Shown: in pieces, positions 54,373-61,095 of the stretch
Position numbering within the stretch: position 1 is the first letter of the stretch
Layout: each line of letters starts with the position of its first letter
Translations under genes and position numbers: made by a program
Source: SG-bin7 sp964498095
GTDB taxonomy: Bacteria > Bdellovibrionota > Bdellovibrionia > Bdellovibrionales > SG-bin7
Length of the DNA: 64,000 nt
Reading direction: 5' to 3'
NCBI GenBank assembly: GCA_964498095.1
Contig: CAZCFY010000019.1
Location: 1 to 64,000 of the forward strand
The notes under the pieces: generated by a model
What the model saw: the letters and a program-made list of their open reading frames with translations, nothing else
What the model was told of the DNA's origin: nothing
Database searches by the model: none

Positions 54373-55008
54373 TTAGTTGTCCATGGTTAGAACGGGGGTC
54401 CACTTTTTCTCCTTTTGTTTAATTGTTGATCCACACTGCATCTTTAGATCTTCAACGTTGATGAATAATTTAATCAGCCATCCCGGCAGGATATTCTTTA
54501 GGGCCAGTTTATAGTTGTATTTTAGGGCCTGGGCCTTTTCGAAATTTAAGTCCAATTCGTATTGGGAAGCTGTTTGCGCCGGATCCTTTGCGTGCACGCG
54601 TAGCCGCACATTTTGCGCGGGCAATTGCGGTGATTTTGAGTTAGCAACAGATGTCGCTTCCAAATTTGCTTTAAGAATGAGTGATTTTTGTTGTACGGCT
54701 AATTCTATTTGAGCCTTCTTTACCTTTCGTAACAAAAGATAGAGTTTGTCTACCTGGCTTTGCGCCCCTGGCGTGACGGCGGCGGCGGCGATTGCCAATT
54801 TCAAAGAAACTTCCTGAGCGCGAAGGGATTTTGCGTCCGTATTTTTGGCCATTAACTTTTCTAGAGCGTGGGCTTGAATTTCTTGGGCTGATAGAGCTAT
54901 TTCTCGGCAAGTTTTTTGATTTTTCTGGAATGCTAGAATGGCCGAAATGCTAGCTGCCAAAGTGAGCGCTGAGGTAATGAGAATGGGAACAACAATCATT
55001 TGAGTCAT
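54373..55008 (-). CDS. Membrane-anchored hypothetical protein in the Tad operon
   Basis: A protein of 211 residues with one N-terminal membrane helix (about residues 4-26) and a helical, Gln/Lys/Ala-rich body (about 30-120) that may be a coiled coil, then a mixed C-terminal part. Its position after tadE suggests a TadF/TadG-like minor pilin or assembly factor, but I see no signature for either. It overlaps tadE by four bases (ATGA). Confidence 0.65.
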   Translation of the reverse strand: MTQMIVVPILITSALTLAASISAILAFQKNQKTCREIALSAQEIQAHALEKLMAKNTDAKSLRAQEVSLKLAIAAAAVTPGAQSQVDKLYLLLRKVKKAQIELAVQQKSLILKANLEATSVANSKSPQLPAQNVRLRVHAKDPAQTASQYELDLNFEKAQALKYNYKLALKNILPGWLIKLFINVEDLKMQCGSTIKQKEKKWTPVLTMDN

Positions 55009-55358
55009 AAATTTCCTGGTTTTAGCGGCAGGGCCATCCGTTGCCCCACCTTTAGATATTTTTTTGGAAAGAATTCGGCGACGACCTCAGCGCTGGCACC
55101 TTTGCCATCGACTTGCGTGCGAAGAATCAGGGGATAAGAAAAAAAATTAAGTGTGTTTAGCCGGTCTTTTGAAATGGTCTTACAGACAGCCGGACTAATA
55201 TCTTTGGCCAGACATATTGTGGCCTCGTAGGCGACGTGAGTCATCCAAACCTTAAAAAGCGAAAGATAAATTATTAAAAAAAGACCACTCACGGTGGCAA
55301 TGAGAAATACGAGAGCGAATATCGACTCAATTACGGTTTGCCCCTTATTATTCGCCAC
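55005..55358 (-). CDS. TadE-like pseudopilin
   Basis: A protein of 117 residues with the TadE/Flp-like leader: a short positive stretch, Gly6 before QTVIESIFALVFL (Glu at +5 after cleavage) and a hydrophobic helix to about residue 32. TadE proteins are processed by the prepilin peptidase and are needed for Flp pilus assembly. It overlaps the Flp pilin gene by 11 bases and the next gene by four. The call relies on the leader pattern and location. Confidence 0.75.
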   Translation of the reverse strand: MANNKGQTVIESIFALVFLIATVSGLFLIIYLSLFKVWMTHVAYEATICLAKDISPAVCKTISKDRLNTLNFFSYPLILRTQVDGKGASAEVVAEFFPKKYLKVGQRMALPLKPGNL

Positions 55359-55593
55359 GGTTAGCAGTTCCCGTCATGAAATCGGAGAGGTCGCGCTTTT
55401 TGTAATGGCGTTCGTCGACTTTTTCCGTTTGAATTTTGCCGCTTTCGCCTTGCAGCCCTTTGGTGACATTGGCAAATTGGACATTTACGGTGTGGCCTAA
55501 AACGCGCATCACTCCAATGCAGGCGACAGCGACGAGGGCGGTAATAATTAAATATTCGATTAAACCCTGACCACGAGAGTTTTTTAAATGCAT
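55348..55593 (-). CDS. Flp-type pilin
   Basis: A protein of 81 residues. The leader ends in Gly8, and the mature N-terminus QGLIEYLIITALVAVA has Glu at +5 and Tyr at +6, the Flp motif. It should be cut by a prepilin peptidase and polymerise into the pilus. At 81 residues it is a little longer than most Flp pilins because of a charged C-terminal tail (about 50-81). A GGAGG site precedes the ATG, but it lies in a hairpin (see 55599-55615). Confidence 0.88.
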   Translation of the reverse strand: MHLKNSRGQGLIEYLIITALVAVACIGVMRVLGHTVNVQFANVTKGLQGESGKIQTEKVDERHYKKRDLSDFMTGTANRGE

Positions 55594-55598
55594 GTTTC

Positions 55599-55615
55599 CT
55601 CCAAATAGCTTGGAG
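55599..55615 (-). promoter_or_regulatory. Hairpin in the pilin leader covering the ribosome-binding site
   Basis: In the minus-strand message CUCCAA-GCUAU-UUGGAG is a perfect six-base stem, and its 3' arm contains GGAG of the pilin ribosome-binding site, five to six bases before the ATG. Folding would hide the site; unfolding by a protein, temperature or RNA could release it. Confidence 0.45.
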
Positions 55616-55691
55616 CGAATGCAAATTCTGGGAAATGGTAAAATTTAAATTAAATAGGGTTCAAAAGAACTTGGTCCGGCAAATTCCGGGT

Positions 55692-55907
55692 TTACTTCTT
55701 TTTTTCTTTTGCTTTATCGGCTTTGCGGCGGGCAATTAGGTTTTCTACGATTTCCAGAGCCTCGCGCTGCAAATCATTTTCGAAAATAAAGCGGTAGAGG
55801 CCTTCAATTTCTTGGCTTTGGCGAAACTTTCGTAAAGATGTAGGCACTTGTTCGGAAGCTGAAAACTTAATGCTAGAACCATCTCCAGATAACGAAACTT
55901 TTGCCAT
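55692..55907 (-). CDS. Small hypothetical protein
   Basis: A protein of 71 residues from the ATG at 55907, with GGGGG five bases upstream; a TTG four codons earlier (55919) is the alternative. The N-terminal part is beta-like (SLSGDGSSIKFSA), the rest is helical and ends in a Lys-rich tail (RRKADKAKEKKK). Unknown function, no membrane helix. It lies upstream of the pilin operon and divergent from folD. It may be a regulator or structural partner, which I cannot support further. Confidence 0.6.
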   Translation of the reverse strand: MAKVSLSGDGSSIKFSASEQVPTSLRKFRQSQEIEGLYRFIFENDLQREALEIVENLIARRKADKAKEKKK

Positions 55908-56004
55908 TGAATCCCCCAAAAATTGATTAACTGTCGCAATTTACGAATTTTATTGCGTAAAGTCAACCCTGCAGCACTTAGCGCGGGTCTGTTATAAGTG
56001 AGTG

Positions 56005-56871
56005 ATGCAAGTTTTAAACGGTAAAGAAGTCTCACAAGCCACCCTTGAACAAGTTCGCGTTAATACATCAGCTTTTGTGAAAAAGCACGGTCGCCAGCCG
56101 GGTCTCGCAGTAATCCTGGTAGGGGAAGACCCCGCGAGTCAGGTTTACGTTCGTAACAAGGTTAAAACTTGCGAAGAGGTGGGTTTTAAATCGTTTCATC
56201 ACCCTATGCCGACAGACCATTCGGCCCAAAAACTCGAAGAACTCATAAAAAAGTTAAATGCCGATAAAAATGTAGATGGAATTTTACTCCAACTCCCTTT
56301 GCCAAAGGGTTACGACAAAGATTACTTCACTAATCTTATTTCCGCCGAGAAAGACGTTGATGGTTTAGGTTATGACAGTCAGGGGCGGTTGTTTGCGGGT
56401 AAGCCTTACGCCGTACCTTGTACGCCTAAAGGTGTCATGCGCATTCTAGATTTCTATAAAATTAAGTGCGAAGGAAAGTCAGCCGTCGTTGTTGGCCGCA
56501 GCGAAATTGTGGGTAAGCCGATGGCGCAACTTCTGCTTGGGGCAAATGCCACCGTGACTATCTGTCACTCGAAAACGCCGGATGTCAGCGCAGTCACCCG
56601 CTCTGCCGATATTGTGGTTGTGGCGGCAGGCAAGGCGCGATTTTTGGGAAAAGAAAGTTTCAAGAAAAACTCGGTTGTAATTGATGTAGGAATGCACCGT
56701 CAGGAAATCAATGGCAAAACCAAACTTTGTGGCGATGTTCGTTACGAGGAGCTCGAAGGCCATTGTGCGGCGGCAACGCCGGTGCCGGGTGGAGTGGGGC
56801 CGATGACTATTGCCATGCTCATGGAAAATACCTTAGAACTAGCCAACGCTCATCAAAAGCCAAAAGCCTGA
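56005..56871 (+). CDS. folD: Bifunctional methylenetetrahydrofolate dehydrogenase/cyclohydrolase FolD
   Basis: A protein of 288 residues from the ATG at 56005; a GTG precedes it directly. The catalytic YVRNKVK (Tyr and Lys four apart, about residues 49-53), the GILLQLPLP motif, PCTPKGVMRIL and VVGRSEIVGKPMA are all present. It makes formyl-tetrahydrofolate from methylene-tetrahydrofolate in the cytoplasm. Its partner pathway, the glycine cleavage genes gcvT and gcvH, lies 2 kb downstream and supplies the one-carbon unit. Its end overlaps the convergent transglycosylase by 19 bases. Confidence 0.96.
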   Translation: MQVLNGKEVSQATLEQVRVNTSAFVKKHGRQPGLAVILVGEDPASQVYVRNKVKTCEEVGFKSFHHPMPTDHSAQKLEELIKKLNADKNVDGILLQLPLPKGYDKDYFTNLISAEKDVDGLGYDSQGRLFAGKPYAVPCTPKGVMRILDFYKIKCEGKSAVVVGRSEIVGKPMAQLLLGANATVTICHSKTPDVSAVTRSADIVVVAAGKARFLGKESFKKNSVVIDVGMHRQEINGKTKLCGDVRYEELEGHCAAATPVPGGVGPMTIAMLMENTLELANAHQKPKA

Positions 56872-58706
56872 GGGTTTTCGCCGATAAACATGGCGGCCAG
56901 GGTTTTTGGTACGTAATCGCGGGTTTCGCAACTCATCATATGGAATTCATGTAAAAACCAAAAGCTCGGAATTTTTTCGTTCCATTGTTTCATAAGAGCC
57001 GTAAACTTTGTTTTGGGATTAAATTCGCCAATGGCGTTTTTATTTTGCTCAATGCGTTTGCGGTAATTGTCTGGCTTGACGACATTGGCACGGTCACCAA
57101 AATATTTTTCAAAATATTCTTCGTACGCACGGATGTCGACCGCGTAAAAGAACGGCTTCAATAAACTGCCGGCGCCCTGGTTGTAGGCGGCAATCGAAAG
57201 TTTATAATCAGCTTCACCAAAGTAACCGAGAAGCCGGCTTAATTGCGAAACCGCCGCTTGTGAGGACTTTTCGAAGTCGACGCGCTCATCGCGGGGATCT
57301 GCGGTTTTAGGACCGATAAGCGGAAAAAATTTAAGACCCCAGTCTTGGGCGACACTTTCCATGATTTGCCAGGGACCGACGGCGCCATCTTTACTGACTT
57401 CGATTTTTGACTTTTCCCGGTAAAAGCGGGGCGACTCCACCACGGATAAAAACATGAAATTGGCGGGAACGTCGGCTTTTTCGAACATGGATTTTACTTT
57501 TTTAAAATATCCCGGGCCTGATTTTAGAAACTGTACGAGCGAAGCTTTGTAGCTGTGATCACCACCGTCTTTACCCCAGCAACTTGAAGGATCATCTTTG
57601 TCGCCCTGCCACTTTTCAATCCAGTTTTGCACGATGGAAAAGCCATATTTTTGCTCGGGAAGAACGAGAGATTTTTTATTACCTGGCGTCGGCATGTCGG
57701 TATAAAACTGTTTTGCCACATTAAAGGTGCGGGGACTTTCTAGCTTCATAGGAAAAACAGGCTGCGCCACGAATCCGTTGTCAGGAATAAGCATGTCTGG
57801 CTCGACCGGCAGAAGGGGGTCCGCGATTTTACCACCATTGAGATCGACAAATAAAATAAAAGTAAAACGCTCGTCGAGATTAAAGCGTAATGCGATTTTA
57901 CCTTTTTGATTGTTACCAACGAGATCGATTTTCATTTTTGGCAAAAACTCTTGTCCACAAGAAACTTTAACGGCGGTTAATGGCAAAACTCCTTGGTCCG
58001 TTGTGGTGACGTCAGCATCGAGGCATATCTGAAATTCGCGCCAACTTAGTCTTAAGTAGGCGGCCGACTTTCCGAACACGACTTCCGTAGAAGTCGCGGC
58101 CAGAGGCGTGCTGCTCTGGAATTGCGCGAGAAATTCGGGGAGAGCTTTATAATGTAAACCAAAAGTATTTTTAATTTCAAATTCGTCATGCTTACTTAAG
58201 TAAAGTATGCGGCCTTGGGCTTTAGTTGTACGTAGAGTGAAGGTGGCCTTGCCAGCGCTTGTTTGTAGCTCGCCAAGTAAAGTGTTGGGGCAGTTAGGGT
58301 CAGCGGTGCAAGATAAGGTTAGCGACTCTTTAGCGTCATCGTTACTGATTTTTACCAACGCGTTCATTTGAGTCGGGAGTTGCCCCACAAATTTTAGCGG
58401 TGATTCGTTGTCTTTTAAGAAAATTAAAATTTGAAACTGATTTTGTACTGGCGAAATGCGGATGTCGGCGATAGAAATTTTTGCGGGTGCGGCATCAAAC
58501 TGATTCGCCATGAGTTTAGCTTTTCCGTCGGCCAGCGCGTGATCAGAGCCATCCGATGTTTGGGTAAAAGGTCTTTGCGACTCTTGATGGACACCGCCGG
58601 TGAATTCGGGGTGGGTGGCAAGAGTAATGGCCTCGTCTTTTTTGGCGCACGCTGAAAACAATAACAGCAAACTTGCAATTTGAAACAAAGAGCTCTTTGT
58701 CGACAT
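56853..58706 (-). CDS. Membrane-bound lytic murein transglycosylase, lipoprotein
   Basis: A protein of 617 residues from the ATG at 58706; the upstream start at 58757 adds a poor leader. It has a lipoprotein leader (lipobox FSAC, Cys about residue 19), a long N-terminal beta-rich region (about 30-340) of unknown fold, and a C-terminal SLT domain. The domain shows the catalytic glutamate in SVVESPRFY, then GAVGPWQIMESVAQDWG and LSIAAYNQGAG, typical of MltD-like enzymes. It cleaves peptidoglycan glycan strands from the outer membrane. It overlaps folD by 19 bases at its end. Confidence 0.86.
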   Translation of the reverse strand: MSTKSSLFQIASLLLLFSACAKKDEAITLATHPEFTGGVHQESQRPFTQTSDGSDHALADGKAKLMANQFDAAPAKISIADIRISPVQNQFQILIFLKDNESPLKFVGQLPTQMNALVKISNDDAKESLTLSCTADPNCPNTLLGELQTSAGKATFTLRTTKAQGRILYLSKHDEFEIKNTFGLHYKALPEFLAQFQSSTPLAATSTEVVFGKSAAYLRLSWREFQICLDADVTTTDQGVLPLTAVKVSCGQEFLPKMKIDLVGNNQKGKIALRFNLDERFTFILFVDLNGGKIADPLLPVEPDMLIPDNGFVAQPVFPMKLESPRTFNVAKQFYTDMPTPGNKKSLVLPEQKYGFSIVQNWIEKWQGDKDDPSSCWGKDGGDHSYKASLVQFLKSGPGYFKKVKSMFEKADVPANFMFLSVVESPRFYREKSKIEVSKDGAVGPWQIMESVAQDWGLKFFPLIGPKTADPRDERVDFEKSSQAAVSQLSRLLGYFGEADYKLSIAAYNQGAGSLLKPFFYAVDIRAYEEYFEKYFGDRANVVKPDNYRKRIEQNKNAIGEFNPKTKFTALMKQWNEKIPSFWFLHEFHMMSCETRDYVPKTLAAMFIGENPQAFGF

Positions 58707-58864
58707 CTTAGGGACCCCCGAACTTAAGCCATCTAAGGCAATCTCGGTACCAATCATAACATATTGATTTTACGATAAAATCTGTGAATTTTTGGGTAAA
58801 TAATTCAAAACCAGAGCCCGCCCATGGCTTGACAACTCCGGGCCCGTAAGTCCACAGTGTTGCG

Positions 58865-59932
58865 ATGGTAAAAACAACCCCCCTAAAATCCGAACACGAA
58901 GCTCTTGGCGCTAAGATGGTAGACTTTGCGGGCTGGTTTATGCCCATTCAGTATGAGGGTTTAACCCCAGAACACGTGGCAGTCCGTACCGGCGTTGGCA
59001 TTTTCGATGTCTCTCACATGGGTGAGATCATGGTTTCTGGCCCCAACGCTTTGGCGACACTGCAATGGACCACAACCAATGACGTTGCAAAACTTAAAAA
59101 GGGCGAGGCTCATTACTCACTTTTTCCCAATGAAAATGGCGGAATTGTTGATGACCTCATTATTTATTGCCTTGAGCCGAATAATAAATATCTTCTTTGC
59201 GTAAATGCCTCAAATTCCGACAAGGATTTTGCCTTTTTGCAGAAAAATAATAAGGGCGCCGTTTTAGAAAATCAGAGTAATAAGTGGGGGCAGCTGGCCG
59301 TGCAAGGGCCCAAAGCTCTAAAAACTGTCAAAGATGTCCTCGGCGAAGACTTTTCTGCGGTTTCGTATTTTACGTTTAAAGAGTCGCACGGATGTTATGT
59401 CGCGCGGACAGGTTATACAGGTGAAGATGGCGTAGAAATTTTTGTTCCGTGGGACAAAACTGTCGAGCTTTGGCGAAAATTTATAAACGCGGGAGCTAAG
59501 CCGATTGGACTTGCGGCCCGCGATACTTTGCGCACCGAAATGAAATATAGTCTTTACGGTCACGAAATTGATGATGAAACCAATCCGTATGAAGCAGGGC
59601 TTGGTTGGGTGGTAAAACCGCAGGCGAAAGACTTTATTGGTAAAGCTAAAATTCTGGCTCAAAAAGAAAAAGGCTTAAAGCGTAAGCTAATTGGTTTTAA
59701 ACTTTTGGAGCGGGGAATTCCTAGACAAGGTTATGGCCTATTTTCCTTTGACAGCCGCGAAATCGGCAGGGTAACAAGTGGAACAATGTCGCCAACTCTT
59801 AATGAATTCATAGGGATTGGCTATGTGGATTCCGAGTTTTCAGCCGAAGGCGCAGAGATTAATGTTGATATTCGGGGCCGCAAAATTAAGGCAAAAGTTG
59901 TTAAAACTCCTTTTGTGACAATTAAGAAGTAG
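58865..59932 (+). CDS. gcvT: Aminomethyltransferase, glycine cleavage T protein
   Basis: A protein of 355 residues. It has GWFMPIQYEG, the DVSHMGEI motif, and GLAARDTLRTEMKYSLYGHEID with NPYEAGLGWVV near the folate site. It transfers the methylene carbon from the lipoyl H protein to tetrahydrofolate. No ribosome-binding site is clear before the ATG, and a TTGACA at 58829 has no matching -10. I see no glycine riboswitch in the 107-base gap. gcvH follows eight bases later; gcvP is not in the window. Confidence 0.95.
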   Translation: MVKTTPLKSEHEALGAKMVDFAGWFMPIQYEGLTPEHVAVRTGVGIFDVSHMGEIMVSGPNALATLQWTTTNDVAKLKKGEAHYSLFPNENGGIVDDLIIYCLEPNNKYLLCVNASNSDKDFAFLQKNNKGAVLENQSNKWGQLAVQGPKALKTVKDVLGEDFSAVSYFTFKESHGCYVARTGYTGEDGVEIFVPWDKTVELWRKFINAGAKPIGLAARDTLRTEMKYSLYGHEIDDETNPYEAGLGWVVKPQAKDFIGKAKILAQKEKGLKRKLIGFKLLERGIPRQGYGLFSFDSREIGRVTSGTMSPTLNEFIGIGYVDSEFSAEGAEINVDIRGRKIKAKVVKTPFVTIKK

Positions 59933-59940
59933 GAGACGTC

Positions 59941-60327
59941 ATGGCCTTTCAAACACCGGAAGATAATTACTACACCAAAGATCACGAGTGGGCGCAAGTT
60001 GACGAGAACATCGTTACCGTTGGTATAACTGATTACGCTCAGGATGCGCTTGGCGAAGTTGTATACGTGGAATTGCCAGAAGAAGGTCAGAAGGTTACGC
60101 AAAACGAACGCTTCGGTGTTGTTGAGAGCGTTAAGGCCGTTAGTGATTTATTTGCGCCGGTTTCTGGAACCGTTATCGAAGTAAATCAATCGTTAGTGGA
60201 TAATCCAAGTCCGCTCAATGATGATTGCTACAACGACGGTTGGTTAATTCGTATTGAAATGGATACCGAAAAAGAACTCGCTGCTCTTGTGCGTGCTCCT
60301 GAGTACCGCAAGATGACTGGCGGCTGA
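59941..60327 (+). CDS. gcvH: Glycine cleavage H protein
   Basis: A protein of 128 residues with the family start YYTKDHEWAQVDENIVTVGIT and the lipoylation site Lys65 in VESVKAVSD, followed by SGTVIEVN. It carries the aminomethyl group between the P and T proteins on lipoyl-lysine. It lies eight bases after gcvT and has a GGAG nearby, so the two are one operon. Confidence 0.97.
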   Translation: MAFQTPEDNYYTKDHEWAQVDENIVTVGITDYAQDALGEVVYVELPEEGQKVTQNERFGVVESVKAVSDLFAPVSGTVIEVNQSLVDNPSPLNDDCYNDGWLIRIEMDTEKELAALVRAPEYRKMTGG

Positions 60328-60344
60328 GTTACGCCGTTCTTTTT
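60319..60344 (+). terminator. Weak terminator-like hairpin at the gcvH end
   Basis: GGCG (60319-60322) can pair with CGCC (60332-60335), followed by GTTCTTTTT (60336-60344). The stem is only four bases and overlaps the gcvH stop codon, so this is a weak call. Confidence 0.28.
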
Positions 60345-60378
60345 CTGGTAATTTATTGATTTTAAAATTTTAAATAGT

Positions 60379-60463
60379 GCCCGCGTGGTGAAATTGGCAG
60401 ACACGCCAGACTTAGAATCTGGTTCCTTACGGAGTGGGAGTTCAAGTCTCTCCGCGGGCACCA
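60379..60463 (+). tRNA. tRNA-Leu, anticodon UAG
   Basis: 85 bases including the encoded CCA (60461-60463). The acceptor arms GCCCGCG and CGCGGGC pair fully, and the anticodon stem CCAGA/TCTGG encloses the loop CTTAGAA, giving the anticodon TAG (reads CUA and CUG leucine codons). The long variable arm of class II tRNAs is present. The TTCAAGT T loop is normal. No integration element is seen after it. Confidence 0.97.
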
Positions 60464-60643
60464 CTTGTTAGGCTTTTCGAATATCCACGTTTATAAAATG
60501 ATTCACTCAGGGGTCAGCTTTTACCCGGCCCTACAGCGGTTCCTTTTGCAATTACTATTGAGTAATATTTTCAGTCACCAACTAAATTTCTGCGCTCTTT
60601 TATTTCTGTGCTATAGCCTTTCTGAAATTAAAAGGGGGTACCC

Positions 60644-60958
60644 GTGAAAAATATTTTAACTATTTTAAGTTTGTTAGTCGGAATTTCCGCAAGCGCCGCT
60701 AATTATCCCGTGGGCGGTTGTCATCAAAAAGCCGCAGCAGCGGCTCTTACTGCCGCCGCAGAAAATGCGGATGTTCCGGTGGCAAAAGTTCATGTTCATA
60801 GCGTGAATTATTTGAAAACTCTCCGCATGAATCCTCCGACCAGTGTTTACGAAGTTAATTTGGTCGTAAACCGTGAAGCCGGCGTTCAATATCAGGTTTG
60901 GACCCGATACAGTCGAGGCTGCAAAGTTGTAAAAGTTGAACTCGTTGGTGAAGAGTAA
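60644..60958 (+). CDS. Small exported protein
   Basis: A protein of 104 residues from the GTG at 60644, with GGGGG close upstream. It has a signal peptide (cut near ASA, residue about 17) and a mature part of about 87 residues with two cysteines (GGCHQK and SRGCKV) that may form a bond, an Ala-rich helix and beta strands at the end. It is an unknown, likely periplasmic protein. The 180 bases before it hold no gene I can identify. It is convergent with the large gene at the window end. Confidence 0.65.
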   Translation: MKNILTILSLLVGISASAANYPVGGCHQKAAAAALTAAAENADVPVAKVHVHSVNYLKTLRMNPPTSVYEVNLVVNREAGVQYQVWTRYSRGCKVVKVELVGEE

Positions 60959-61095
60959 ATCTGATATTTCAAAACTCCTTAGTTTAATGATCATTTTTTA
61001 AGAGCGAAAGTCTTCTTGAAAATCTCGAAATTTCGTTCAGAGCCGTTGATCTCAAATAGATCCAAACTCTAGCCCAGTCGAGTAAAGGAGAATTC

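Noticed and set aside
55700..55735. TTATCGGC on the plus strand, a possible minus-strand sigma-28 -10 element
   Set aside because: Lies inside the small hypothetical gene and has no TAAA-like element 15 bases away.
58758..58864. Glycine riboswitch or full sigma-70 promoter before gcvT
   Set aside because: TTGACA is present at 58829 but no -10 at a proper distance, and no riboswitch core or tandem fold can be seen.
60228..60464. Open frame antisense to the tRNA
   Set aside because: It is a frame across the tRNA and gcvH end without initiation signals.
60379..60643. Integration site at the tRNA-Leu 3' end
   Set aside because: No integrase gene or repeat of the tRNA end is found downstream in the window.
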